Source: Sympetrum striolatum
Taxonomy: Eukaryota > Arthropoda > Insecta > Odonata > Libellulidae
NCBI GenBank assembly: GCA_947579665.1
Contig: CANPUZ010000049.1
Coordinates: 372,001-436,000 of the forward strand
DNA length: 64,000 nt
Direction: 5' to 3'
Both the position numbers and the translations under genes were made by a program. The notes under the pieces are model-generated. The model saw nothing but the letters and a program-made list of their open reading frames with translations, did no database searches and was not told the DNA's origin. Below, piece by piece: positions 38,100-46,178 of the stretch. Every line of letters starts with the position of its first letter. The first letter of the stretch is position 1.

Positions 38100-38706
38100 C
38101 CTGTAGATCTCGGGAAATCTCAAGATTCGATACGTTCTTTGGATATAGAAAGAATTAGATTGCGTCTCATTTTCCCCTTGGGATTGAAATGGAGGGAGCG
38201 AAAGTTTTCAACTGGACCACCGAATTCAAATTCACGCTCCGAATAGTTGCACCAACTTAGTAGAAAAAATCATCTGTAACTCGCAAAATATTCTCTATGT
38301 TTACATTAAGACATTCGAGATGGATTAGATATTGGGTTTTTGATGTTATCAACCGGTCACAGCTTTTATTCCCAGTGATTAAAACACATATTTATCGCAT
38401 ACACTCTGGTCCCTTATTATACTAGCTGGTTATTACACTCACAGCGACGTTATATAGTTTGTTGCTTGTAGACGCCTTAGATGGGCAGCTCTAACGATGA
38501 CTTATTCCTGGTAGTTGTGGTGTATTGTGCATCGAGAGAAGTGCACGCGATTTCATCCCGTGGATCAAGAAAGGATTTTGTCGATCACCATCTATCAAAA
38601 GCTAAGGAATTATCCTGAAAGGGTCTTTCAGTTATTTAGAATGGATACGAACGGATTATATTTAAGCAATAGTTTCAGAAGAACTGGAGGAGACCGCAAA
38701 TGCGCG
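38100..38706. repeat. Dispersed repeat that hosts the Polinton insertion
   Basis: Diverged, same-orientation partner of about 62380-63060 (GGATATAGAAAGAATTAGA, TTTTCAACTGGACC, AAACACAT, AACTGGAGNAG, GCAAATGCGCGAG in order). The Polinton sits inside the last shared word, splitting GCAAATGCGCG|AG. Confidence 0.75.
38701..38706 (+). repeat. Target-site duplication, left (TGCGCG)
   Basis: Six bases identical to 54683-54688 and directly abutting the two inverted-repeat ends. A 6-bp duplication is the Polinton hallmark. Confidence 0.95.
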
Positions 38707-38837
38707 AGTAGTTGTAGGGACACCGTGGCCAGACAGCAGCGCCCTCTATCACACATTGTCCCCCACCGCCTATGGCGCCAGGGAACCCCCACGTGACCCC
38801 CCACCCACCCCCTATTGCAGACTTCCAGATACACTCT

Positions 38838-38953
38838 CCTCCTCTATGACGTCATTCGGCCATAGAATCCCAACCGGGTTAGAATCACTGTCCTACCTCC
38901 TCTATGACGTCATTTTCCCATAGAATCCCAACCGGGTTAGAATCACTGTCCTA
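38838..38953 (+). repeat. Two 58-bp direct repeats with TGACGTCA, left TIR
   Basis: Units 38838-38895 and 38896-38953 differ at a few bases. Each carries the palindrome TGACGTCA (38847-38854 and 38905-38912), identical to the CRE/ATF site, followed by ATAGAATCCCAACCGGG. They lie about 130 bp from the element end and could bind integrase, a replication factor or a host bZIP protein. That role is inferred. Confidence 0.85.
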
Positions 38954-39051
38954 CGTCACGAGAACCGAACCCTGATCCTCGCAGTCCGGACTTAGAAAAT
39001 CTGGGTGATTTTCTAAGTTTTTAAAGTTTCAAATAAATGAAAAAAGATTCT

Positions 39052-39130
39052 CCTCCACCAGGATTTGAACCGCCCGAGGCTCGGACGTTTGGGTTTGGGC
39101 CACATGCCTTAACCACTCGGCCACTACACC
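39052..39130 (-). tRNA. tRNA-like (Ser/Leu type) in left TIR
   Basis: Mirror of 54259-54337. Reading outward on the minus strand it has a perfect A box (TGGCCGAGTGG), a long variable-arm stem and a B box (GGTTCAAATCC), with a T6 run just downstream. Acceptor and T stems do not pair, so it is probably a decayed tRNA or a Pol III promoter relic. Confidence 0.5.
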
Positions 39131-39422
39131 ATTGGGATGGGGTAGGTTAAATAAGGCATTTAAACATCACCGCTTCTCTTTAAATTTCTTTAAAAATCGA
39201 GGGAGAGGTTGCAAACGGTTGTTAAATCGAAAAGCCCGAAACGGGGGATGTTTGAAATAACACGGTAAACTATATGCACAACTAAAAATGAAAAGTCTCG
39301 AATACGCTACTCGACGACTGTCGGGGAGCGGTTTGATCGAAAGGAAGGAATTCATTAACACAGGTTTGAATTGGATCTCGGGATTTTCAGAAACGAAACA
39401 CACAAGTTATTTGAGATTAAGT

Positions 39423-39428
39423 TTTATT
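39423..39428 (-). terminator. Polyadenylation signal AATAAA for the protease-end transcript
   Basis: On the minus strand AATAAA lies 27 nt beyond the protease stop codon (39455-39457). Its mirror copy at 53961-53966 serves the opposite end of the element. Confidence 0.7.
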
Positions 39429-39454
39429 GATCACACTTTAAAGATACATTACAA

Positions 39455-39970
39455 TTATTTGTATAATTTGGGTTGTTTACAGGTTTGAAAAATACATCCA
39501 GATTCGGTACATAGGGTACCATTCGTATTAATTGCTTTATTCACAAAACATTTCACTAAGGCATCATTTCTATCTTTATTCTTGGTAAAATATTTAACAA
39601 TTGATTCCTCATTGCAACACTTTAAGTAGAGAAACATCAAACAATAATGACCGCACACGTTTGATGCAGGGCTCTGCAAAGAAGTGCTGTTATATACCCA
39701 ATGATTTGAATTTCTCTTGATGAACATTTGATGATAATTGATGGTCGGTGGTAATCCAAAACTATCAAAATATTCGCACACACCATTTTCTTCGATGAAA
39801 AATGCAACCCAGTGCTCACCAGGCTTGTTTTTAGGATCGGTGTTTGCAACGAATGCGCATGGGCGTTCAACATGTATTGGTAATGTATCAGCCGCATAAA
39901 CACCGGTATTGATGTCCTGAAAAACTTTACACTTCCTTAGCGCTGACCTTAATTGTATTGAATTCATCAT
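39455..39970 (-). CDS. PRO: Adenain-like cysteine protease (Polinton PRO)
   Basis: Ulp1/adenain (C5-type) thiol protease, by family knowledge used to mature capsid proteins. From the tandem ATG at 39970 it is 171 aa. The visible catalytic set is His53 in GEHWVAFF, Asp69 in EYFDSFG, Gln99 in SLQSP and Cys106 in NVCGHYC, in the order and spacing of adenain. A longer frame would start at a GTG three codons upstream, so the ATG pair is preferred. It starts 5 nt after the stop of the preceding gene and is the last gene of the minus-strand cluster. Its final 61 codons and 3' end lie inside the left inverted repeat and are therefore duplicated at 53750-53934. Confidence 0.93.
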   Translation of the reverse strand: MMNSIQLRSALRKCKVFQDINTGVYAADTLPIHVERPCAFVANTDPKNKPGEHWVAFFIEENGVCEYFDSFGLPPTINYHQMFIKRNSNHWVYNSTSLQSPASNVCGHYCLMFLYLKCCNEESIVKYFTKNKDRNDALVKCFVNKAINTNGTLCTESGCIFQTCKQPKLYK

Positions 39971-39975
39971 GATAA

Positions 39976-40461
39976 TCACTGTATGTCGTACTCAGTAAAC
40001 CAGTGGGCGATCTGATGTACGTTTGAGAGCGCACAAGAGAATCTGGCCGTCTTATGATTTTTATGAAAACACCTTGGAGTTTTGGTATTCAGCTTTTTTA
40101 GCGATGGACACCCACCCGATTCGAGATCCACTACAGCCAGTTGGAGCTTGTCAGATAAGAATTTAACCTTCTCAGATCCTTTTGCATAAATGTTTTTATA
40201 GCTATGACATATATTGTGCAGTATCCTGATCAGAATGGGGTATGATATGTATCCTTCCTCCCAATTTATTCCGTGGTGGTGTGTTTCCAACCAGTTGTTT
40301 TGTTTTTTTGCTCTTTTACCCAAATATTCAGCGGAAAATGGCGGTTTGACTATCCAATGCTGTAATAAAGAATTATCACGGTCGAGGAGTGCCACTTCTT
40401 TTACGACAAATTTCCCAACATCATCGACACACGCTTGAAAGTCTATGAAAAGATTCTCCAT
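39976..40461 (-). CDS. Conserved Polinton-type unknown (possible exonuclease-like fold)
   Basis: 161 aa from the ATG at 40461 (the open frame extends 9 codons further to a TTG). It begins MENLFIDFQACVDD, followed by a VVKEVALLD strand, LQHWIVKPPF, NNWLETHHHGINWEEG and KVKFLSDKL...AVVDLES, and ends with a His/Cys-containing tail (CFHKNHKTARFSCALSN). I recall similar unnamed proteins in arthropod genomes beside mobile DNA, but cannot name the family. The FIDFQ start, the middle helices and the VVDLE block loosely recall a DEDD exonuclease fold with poorly conserved acidic residues. This is a guess from strand order only. It sits between the major capsid and protease genes, with 58 nt to the former, which suggests a virion or DNA-processing role. 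Confidence 0.7.
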   Translation of the reverse strand: MENLFIDFQACVDDVGKFVVKEVALLDRDNSLLQHWIVKPPFSAEYLGKRAKKQNNWLETHHHGINWEEGYISYPILIRILHNICHSYKNIYAKGSEKVKFLSDKLQLAVVDLESGGCPSLKKLNTKTPRCFHKNHKTARFSCALSNVHQIAHWFTEYDIQ

Positions 40462-40519
40462 GTTGTCACCGCAGAAGTCAGATCTCAACTGATCACATCA
40501 CATAGGTGGTCATACTATT

Positions 40520-41830
40520 TTACCCACCAAAATCCACCAAAACATTCCGATGACGATCGATTTCTATTATATTATCGAATTCGGCGTACATGACGCAGGT
40601 CAATGTCTCCGTAAGAGCCTGATCAAATCGAACATCGAGTCGAAGACTCCCCTGTCTTACTAGATTCCAATGAGAATGAGAATGAGATGAGAAATCAGAA
40701 GTCAGATCGAAAGCGGTGAGACAATACCCGTGTGGATACGCTTCCCTGGAAATATCATTTCCTTCGTTGAGGAAATGAATACCTGTACCGCTAAACAATG
40801 TATGGTATGCCATGACATGTAACTTATCGTTCGTGAAATCTGTTTGAAGGGGTTTAGAGGGTATTTGCTGTCCGTCGATGTAAAGAGACAAGTGCGTCAT
40901 TGAGAAATGTTGGAAATTAAATGGGTTTTTCGTCACGTCACCATTAAAAGCTGTATTCGTTACGAACCCAATGACGCAGCGTTTAGGCAACTGACCGATG
41001 AAAATATTGTCTATGACTTTACTTTGTACACCTGAAGAGATCGTAAGCACTTTAACTTCAACTCTCGTCAGTGGGTATTTAGCTGGTGATTTCTCTAGAA
41101 TTTTACTATGTGCAATTAGAACGCTCGGGTTAATACAAACTCGCCTCACTAACAGAGTTGCATCCATTATCTTCACTTTTGCATATGGCGTTTCAGACAT
41201 GAGGCAGAATGAATCCCGCGATCGTATCATTTTAATGCGAAGTTCCACACCGTTTAAAAGAAATTTATCTTGATTGAAAATATCTGAATGAATGCAGCCT
41301 ATCATGTCGAATTGTTTACTCAACTTTGTAAAATTTCTTCTTTTTGCTAGACCCAGATTTTGATGATCCAGATTATCCATTAGCTCTGCCGTATCATCGT
41401 ACCACATCGACATTGTTAAGTGAGATTTTTTCGCAGCGGGGCCGTATGAAAGTAAATTTTCGATGTAGGATCTATAAGCATAAGTGTTGCTAGGTGGCGA
41501 AATCAACTTTTGATTCAAATAAACATCCACTTGCGAAAAGAGGGAATGCAAAAAGTTATTTACAGGTCCGACTTTGTTTTCCGCCACAGTAACGGTCCCG
41601 TCTGTTTTTATAATTTTTGCGACCACATGAATTAACGTATGTCCTAGATCGAAATATTCATCGCCAGCACCGCTGACAACAAACTCCAAGGGTGAATCGT
41701 CATTTATAGACGAAAGAGGTTTGTAATGGACCCATTGGGAATTGCGAATGCTGGTTTGAGTGGGAGGGATCGCGAACAGATCCAACTCAGATTTCGCACA
41801 TTCACAGGAATGAGAATGTAAGAATGACAT
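40520..41830 (-). CDS. MCP: Major capsid protein (double jelly-roll)
   Basis: 436 aa from a clear ATG 3 nt after the previous stop. It belongs to the Polinton major capsid family, often annotated in animals as F54H12.2-like. Family knowledge gives it a double jelly-roll fold that forms trimeric capsomers. Supporting segments are the N-terminal FAIPPTQTSI, PLEFVVSGAGDEYFDL, NFLHSLFSQVDVYLNQ, YRSYIENLLSYG, FLLNGVELRIKM and the C-terminal YADFD-like MYAEFDNIIEID. The order (N-terminal sheet, YIENLLSYG helix, LLNGVELRIK, then the second barrel) is that of the family, and the length is typical. No break is seen. Tight linkage with minor capsid, ATPase and protease genes completes the virion-assembly module. 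Confidence 0.9.
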   Translation of the reverse strand: MSFLHSHSCECAKSELDLFAIPPTQTSIRNSQWVHYKPLSSINDDSPLEFVVSGAGDEYFDLGHTLIHVVAKIIKTDGTVTVAENKVGPVNNFLHSLFSQVDVYLNQKLISPPSNTYAYRSYIENLLSYGPAAKKSHLTMSMWYDDTAELMDNLDHQNLGLAKRRNFTKLSKQFDMIGCIHSDIFNQDKFLLNGVELRIKMIRSRDSFCLMSETPYAKVKIMDATLLVRRVCINPSVLIAHSKILEKSPAKYPLTRVEVKVLTISSGVQSKVIDNIFIGQLPKRCVIGFVTNTAFNGDVTKNPFNFQHFSMTHLSLYIDGQQIPSKPLQTDFTNDKLHVMAYHTLFSGTGIHFLNEGNDISREAYPHGYCLTAFDLTSDFSSHSHSHWNLVRQGSLRLDVRFDQALTETLTCVMYAEFDNIIEIDRHRNVLVDFGG

Positions 41831-41833
41831 TTT

Positions 41834-42358
41834 TTAATCAAAAATATCTAACTCACGTTTTGCCAACTGACGACGCCCCTTCCTTTTGATATTTTTGACG
41901 GTTTTTATTCCACCTCTTTTTCCTTTCCTCTTAGACTTCTTTCCTCTCTGAGGCTTCTTTCTTCTGGAAGATACTATCGAAGAATGACGCCGATTTACGA
42001 TTCGGCGCTTCTTATAACCCGACCCTCTCATTAATGTGTCAATCGAATCAACAGCTTTTCTCTTAAGATTATCACCAGCTTCATCGACTCGTCTCAACAC
42101 CGATTCACGGATGGGTTTGTTCTGAGCCACATCACCCAATAAGTGAACCCCTGTGCGTAAAATCTCTTTACCAACAGCTTTCGCACCTCTCGAGAGGATC
42201 GGTAAAGCCGCCCTGAAGATGCCGCCCAAGAAACTTCCAATACCATGTCCACGTTGGTATTCAGCCCCTCTATATACGTTTGATATCCCCATTCCAGCCT
42301 GATTTTCGTAATATTGTAGGTAGGGATCATGAAGAATCATTGGCTTTTCTCTGGCCAT
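41834..42358 (-). CDS. Basic amphipathic virion-like protein
   Basis: 174 aa from the ATG at 42358. A longer TTG-started frame overlaps the neighbour by 50 nt and is rejected. The N-terminus holds HDPYLQYYENQAG. Residues about 35-60 form a glycine-rich amphipathic/hydrophobic segment (GIGSFLGGIFRAALPILSRG) leading into a helix (KAVGKEILRTGVHLLGDVAQ). The last 60 residues are highly basic (RRKKPQRGKKSKRKGKRGG). Hydrophobic helix plus basic tail recalls adenoviral minor core or membrane-lytic proteins. That role is inferred from composition and location between the two capsid genes. It starts 1 nt after the minor-capsid stop codon. Confidence 0.8.
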   Translation of the reverse strand: MAREKPMILHDPYLQYYENQAGMGISNVYRGAEYQRGHGIGSFLGGIFRAALPILSRGAKAVGKEILRTGVHLLGDVAQNKPIRESVLRRVDEAGDNLKRKAVDSIDTLMRGSGYKKRRIVNRRHSSIVSSRRKKPQRGKKSKRKGKRGGIKTVKNIKRKGRRQLAKRELDIFD

Positions 42359-42359
42359 T

Positions 42360-43133
42360 TTAATTCGCTCTTCGGAAATGTAGTTTGACGAACGACGTTC
42401 CAAACTCAAATGGGATCCGATTACCCGTATCGTCCCTTAAATCAATCTCAATGTTATCAAATTCTCGACGCATCAGAGGAACATAATGGGGTGAATCGAA
42501 ACTAATCGAACTTTGCGACCCATAAACATATTTTCTAGTGGCCATATTCACCATCCTAAGAAGTGGTGCACATGTGTCGCCAATGAATTGCTGCTCAACG
42601 ATATCACAATAGATCAGTATTTGATGTGGAAATCCTAGGAATAAATTAGCTGGATGGTTTGAGACGCTACCTGTAGATATTTGCAGTTTTGGATCAAATC
42701 CGAGTTGTAGGGATAACCTCGGCGAAAAAGTCATGTACGGCTTATTTTTCTTCCCCGATTTGAGCTTTATAGAATCTCGACCATCTTTTACAGAAATGCG
42801 TCGGGTACTTGCATCCATTTCAAAAATAAAGCGAGAAGAAATTGTATTTATACTATTTATTTCGCGTATGACGGATGATATACTTTCATAATTTCCAGGT
42901 TTGATTCTAAACTTTTCGTTTCCTTCTCGATCGTTCCACATTCTTATGATATTATTTCCATTACTTACCGATAGAAGAGAGCATGGATATTGGAATTCTA
43001 CTACGGCAACTTCCCATTCACCATATAGCTCGAATCTTTTTGGTAACTGTGTTCGAAATTTGGTCGTTGTGTTGTCAGGAAATAAATTCATACTGCTGTT
43101 GCTAGGCAGAGTAACATAAAACTGATCCTTCAT
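42360..43133 (-). CDS. Minor capsid (penton-like, single jelly-roll) protein
   Basis: 257 aa. The N-terminus reads FYVTLPSNSSMNLFPDNTTTKF and RFELYGEWEVAVVEFQYP, the signature of the Polinton minor capsid/penton family: a strand-turn start, a PDN-T-KF loop, then a beta-rich body. Family models predict a single jelly-roll at the capsid vertices. Later blocks include LQLGFDP, the HQILIYCDIVEQQFIGD strand and the C-terminal FDNIEIDLRDDTGNRIPFEFG. The ATG overlaps the integrase stop by 4 nt (ATGA). The frame is intact. Confidence 0.85.
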   Translation of the reverse strand: MKDQFYVTLPSNSSMNLFPDNTTTKFRTQLPKRFELYGEWEVAVVEFQYPCSLLSVSNGNNIIRMWNDREGNEKFRIKPGNYESISSVIREINSINTISSRFIFEMDASTRRISVKDGRDSIKLKSGKKNKPYMTFSPRLSLQLGFDPKLQISTGSVSNHPANLFLGFPHQILIYCDIVEQQFIGDTCAPLLRMVNMATRKYVYGSQSSISFDSPHYVPLMRREFDNIEIDLRDDTGNRIPFEFGTSFVKLHFRRAN

Positions 43134-44194
43134 CTTAAATTTTTAATATGTTTGATGTTAACCCAAGAGTTGAAGCTTTTTGGATATCCTCTCCACTTGA
43201 CGAGTGCTTCTCTTCTGGAAGCTTTACCTCTATACTCGAGTATTTTATCTATTTTATAATCACGTGTTTTATTGACTCTGACACGTTGTAGTTCCGGCTC
43301 GTAAAATCTCCCCTCAATCTCTTCACCCTTTTGATCCTCCACAACGTAAACTACAGGCTTTCTATTTATTACTCTACGAATTTTAAATATTTCCTCAGTC
43401 CAGTTGCTTTCATATCCCTTATCAAACTTCGATTTTATCCGGGATATTCGCACCATATCACCAACTTGCAATTTAGGTTTTGAGACTTTATCATTCACAT
43501 TACCATACAAATTTTTCCAAACCTGATAAACATTTTTCTCGTTAACATCTATTGGTGCCATTTTTATACTAGAATGGTAGGCGTGGTTGTAACCGTGTAA
43601 TAATTTTGGTAAAATATCCATGTACCTCAATGTGTTACTTTCCGTGAAGTAACGCCACATTCTCGTTTTCAGTGTTCTGTTGAAACGTTCAACTATGCTT
43701 GCCTTCACATCTGGATTTTGCGTCACGTAATAGTTCACACCATTTTCCTTGAAAAACCTTTTTACTAAGTGGGAGGTAAATTCACCACCTTTATCGCTCT
43801 GTATGTTGATCGGTTTTCTGTCGCTTTTGTTGAAGATTTTCTGGAAAGCCAATTTAACGTTTCCACCCGTTTTTAATTTAAGCGGTGCAACCCATGCGTA
43901 TTTACTAAAAGTATCAATCACAGCTAACAGGTATCCATACCCGTCGTTGCGGTCTTTTAGATTACGCATGTCGATGAGATCGCATTGCCATAGATCATCG
44001 ATATTAGTTATATGGTATCTATTCCTGGAAAATTTGCGACGAATAGGTTTATGAAGGGTGTATGCATCCAAACCTTCCAGCCACTTCCTAACTTCTTTGG
44101 GCGTATACTTTCCCTTAAGACTATTTACAAGTCTTGACGCGCCTGAGTAGCCAGAGGGATTACTAGCGTCTAGGTATGTTTCACCAATACTCAT
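43130..44194 (-). CDS. INT: RVE-family integrase with chromodomain
   Basis: 354 aa from the ATG at 44194 (an upstream TTG start is rejected). The retroviral-type catalytic triad is Asp72 (WQCDLIDM), Asp134 (IQSDKGGEF) and Glu169 (ASIVERFNR), giving exact D,D35E spacing. An SH3-like segment (VGDMVRISR, about 245-300) and a C-terminal chromodomain (YKIDKILEYRG...LVKWRGY...SWVNIKHI, 312-352) follow. An N-terminal HHCC zinc finger is not visible. Family role: it joins the TIR ends to target DNA and makes the 6-bp duplication. The chromodomain may steer it to histone-marked chromatin. The ATG shares one base with the previous stop (TAATG). Confidence 0.95.
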   Translation of the reverse strand: MSIGETYLDASNPSGYSGASRLVNSLKGKYTPKEVRKWLEGLDAYTLHKPIRRKFSRNRYHITNIDDLWQCDLIDMRNLKDRNDGYGYLLAVIDTFSKYAWVAPLKLKTGGNVKLAFQKIFNKSDRKPINIQSDKGGEFTSHLVKRFFKENGVNYYVTQNPDVKASIVERFNRTLKTRMWRYFTESNTLRYMDILPKLLHGYNHAYHSSIKMAPIDVNEKNVYQVWKNLYGNVNDKVSKPKLQVGDMVRISRIKSKFDKGYESNWTEEIFKIRRVINRKPVVYVVEDQKGEEIEGRFYEPELQRVRVNKTRDYKIDKILEYRGKASRREALVKWRGYPKSFNSWVNIKHIKNLR

Positions 44195-44898
44195 TATAGA
44201 CGAAATTTTTCCCAACTTCTGATTTTATATGGGGAATATCGAACTTTAACCTTTCCGGTTGATTTTTTCCGCGAGGACTTAGATTTATACTCTACAGATT
44301 CTGAGTCGCGAATGAAGTTCCATCTTTTCTGATTTCCAATATATTCTTGGGGTATGTTCATCCCCCGTAAAGCATCACAAAATGCTTCCCAACCGTCAGG
44401 ATTAGTGTTTTTTCGAGGTCGAATTGCATCGTTTATGAGATCTGTAATATTCGATTGGGGTATCGTGCGACCGTCAATGGTAACCACGCCTAGCGAATCC
44501 CATGTGATTTTTCCACTTCGTAAAATTCTATCGTACAGCAAGTTGGCCTTTCTTCTAAAGATCTTGGGGACGGAGTTTAAAATTTCATCACCGTATACAG
44601 TTTTACTTTCTTCCCCAAAATCTAAACTTCTCTCAACCGTCGATTTATCCAATTCAGATGTACCGGGTGTATCGATAACAGGTAAGTATGTGGGTTTCTT
44701 CTGCTTTTCCACACGATTCAAGTATTTTAAGAGAATCTCTCGATACATGTCCCATTTATCATTGTCCGGAATGTTCTCGGCACGCAATATATTTTTCATT
44801 TCTTCATCGAGACGTGAAATGTGACCTGAATCTTGTTTATTTGTAAATCTTTCCATAACCTCGCTTGGTATCAAAATCATTTTCTTTGCATGTTCCAT
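44194..44898 (-). CDS. Conserved Polinton protein of unknown function
   Basis: 234 aa from the ATG at 44898, which shares one base with the stop of the preceding gene (TAATG). A TTG-started frame reaching 45003 is rejected. The N-terminal half is helical and charged (KKMILIPSEVMERF, DKWDMYREILLKYLNRVEK). The C-terminal half has ILRSGKITWDSLGVVTIDG, QSNITDLINDAIRPRK, DGWEAFCDALRGMNIPQEYI and a basic tail (SKSSRKKSTGKVKVR). I recognise the layout as recurrent in animal Polintons but cannot assign a fold or function. Co-location suggests a structural or DNA-associated role. Confidence 0.75.
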   Translation of the reverse strand: MEHAKKMILIPSEVMERFTNKQDSGHISRLDEEMKNILRAENIPDNDKWDMYREILLKYLNRVEKQKKPTYLPVIDTPGTSELDKSTVERSLDFGEESKTVYGDEILNSVPKIFRRKANLLYDRILRSGKITWDSLGVVTIDGRTIPQSNITDLINDAIRPRKNTNPDGWEAFCDALRGMNIPQEYIGNQKRWNFIRDSESVEYKSKSSRKKSTGKVKVRYSPYKIRSWEKFRL

Positions 44899-45227
44899 TA
44901 CTTGATTAACGAACCGATCAAACCACTCAAAGCTGCACCGATAATCACGGAAAGAAAACCACCACCTTTCTGAACAATTATACGTCTCTTCTTCTTCCAA
45001 CAACCTCCGCGCTTAATAATTTTTCGCAAGATCTTCTTGTGACGAGATATCCTGCGCTTATGACATGACTTCAATTGTACATTACCTTTTAAGACGTTAA
45101 ATACACACTCGCAGATTGCATGAACCATTTTCTTGTCACAATTTTTCAATATGGCCACTCTCTGCTCAGGCTTCATTTTGCAGAGAGCCTTGAGAATATC
45201 GAGGTAGCTCTTTACAGCTCGAGACAT
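44898..45227 (-). CDS. Small basic protein with C-terminal hydrophobic helix
   Basis: 109 aa with a clear ATG. The N-terminal half is helical (KSYLDILKALCKMKPEQR). The middle is rich in Lys/Arg (RRISRHKKILRKIIKRGGC, then KKKRR). It ends QKGGGFLSVIIGAALSGLIG plus four residues, a glycine-punctuated hydrophobic segment long enough to enter or cross a membrane. Composition and position beside the packaging ATPase fit a minor virion protein with membrane activity. This is an inference, and no homologue can be named from memory. The 3' base of its stop is the first base of the next ATG. Confidence 0.75.
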   Translation of the reverse strand: MSRAVKSYLDILKALCKMKPEQRVAILKNCDKKMVHAICECVFNVLKGNVQLKSCHKRRISRHKKILRKIIKRGGCWKKKRRIIVQKGGGFLSVIIGAALSGLIGSLIK

Positions 45228-45250
45228 ATTTGACGAATGATTCTTATTTA

Positions 45251-45907
45251 TTAAAACAAACGTCTTTTATTTTTTAGTTTTGGAACATACACGAACGTAA
45301 ACTTATCTTTCGGAAATATATCGGTTCTTATCCTGTAATCATCAGGCGTGCTCTGTTTTAAATCGATGAACAAGTATCCGTGCGGTTTTGAAGTAGCATC
45401 TCTAAAGGCATCTTGAATGAATGAGGGATTTTCGGGGTGTATCTGTCTTGCAAGATGAAATATCTGACTTCGATCGCGGGGGTTTTTAAAACATACAATG
45501 TAGTGAGAGTTTAGCGAGATGTCTCTGCGACCCTTGCCTTGATGAAACAAATTTTGCGTAATGAAGATCACGCTTAAATTCCAATGATGAGCACCCTTTG
45601 TAAATAAATTAACTATAGACGAATCGATTTCCATCATTAAATCATCGAGACAAATCAATCGGTGACCTCCGGAACTGTTTGAAATTTCTGCCAAATCAGG
45701 AACACCATGATTGAATTTTACTTTTGGATTTGATCTTAATTTCGATGAGACCGATTGGAGTTCGGAATAGCACCAAATTATTTTCTCAAATTTTGTGTCA
45801 ACTAATGCATCTATCGAATCGATGAACTTTTCCATCCATACAGACTTACCACTCATAGTTGGACCGCTTATGGTCATCGTGAAAGGAGCGCTCAGTGGGA
45901 AAGACAT
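45251..45907 (-). CDS. ATPase: Genome-packaging ATPase (A32-like, FtsK/HerA)
   Basis: 218 aa. Walker A is GPTMSGKS (15-22). Walker B is LICLDDLM (84-91) with tandem acidic residues. A sensor/arginine-proximal block reads IFITQNLF (115-121), with Gln118 in the position typical of the A32/HerA lineage. YIVCFKNPRDRSQI and HGYLFIDLKQSTPDDYRIRT complete the family pattern. In poxvirus A32 and related proteins this ATPase pumps DNA into preformed capsids. First gene of the compact minus-strand cluster. A minus-strand AATAAA at 45936-45941 just upstream separates it from whatever ends before it. Confidence 0.93.
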   Translation of the reverse strand: MSFPLSAPFTMTISGPTMSGKSVWMEKFIDSIDALVDTKFEKIIWCYSELQSVSSKLRSNPKVKFNHGVPDLAEISNSSGGHRLICLDDLMMEIDSSIVNLFTKGAHHWNLSVIFITQNLFHQGKGRRDISLNSHYIVCFKNPRDRSQIFHLARQIHPENPSFIQDAFRDATSKPHGYLFIDLKQSTPDDYRIRTDIFPKDKFTFVYVPKLKNKRRLF

Positions 45908-45976
45908 GATGCAAATGAAAATAAAACCCCTGTGTTTTATTAATATATATGTTTATAAAACGTCTATTTTAAAAGT

Positions 45977-46123
45977 TTAAATGAAATTACATTCAGGTTC
46001 TTCTTCTTCTTCTTTTTTGCCCAGTTCCGTAATAATTTTGGTTGAAATATCTCCAACGTCGATCTGAAACAATATTAGCTACATTAACTATCAACTGTAG
46101 CATAACTAGCAGAAAAAAGCGCC

Positions 46124-46178
<55 letters not shown>

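Larger units (their letters stand above)
38707..39639 (+). repeat. Polinton left terminal inverted repeat (933 bp)
   Basis: Starts AGTAGTTGTAGGGACACC and matches the complement of 53750-54682 base for base in all stretches I compared. Both arms are exactly 933 bp. It holds two 58-bp direct repeats, a tRNA-like sequence, the shared polyadenylation signal and the 3' end of the protease gene, so the arm boundary falls inside coding sequence. Confidence 0.95.

Noticed and set aside
39167..39403. 78-codon frame in the left TIR (mirror 53986-54222)
   Set aside because: Duplicated because of the TIR, has no recognisable motif, and lies over the poly(A) region. Coding function not supported.
44898..45003. 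TTG-initiated N-terminal extension of the unknown upstream of the integrase
   Set aside because: TTG is a poor eukaryotic start and the extension overlaps the neighbouring gene. A TAATG junction at 44898 offers a proper ATG.
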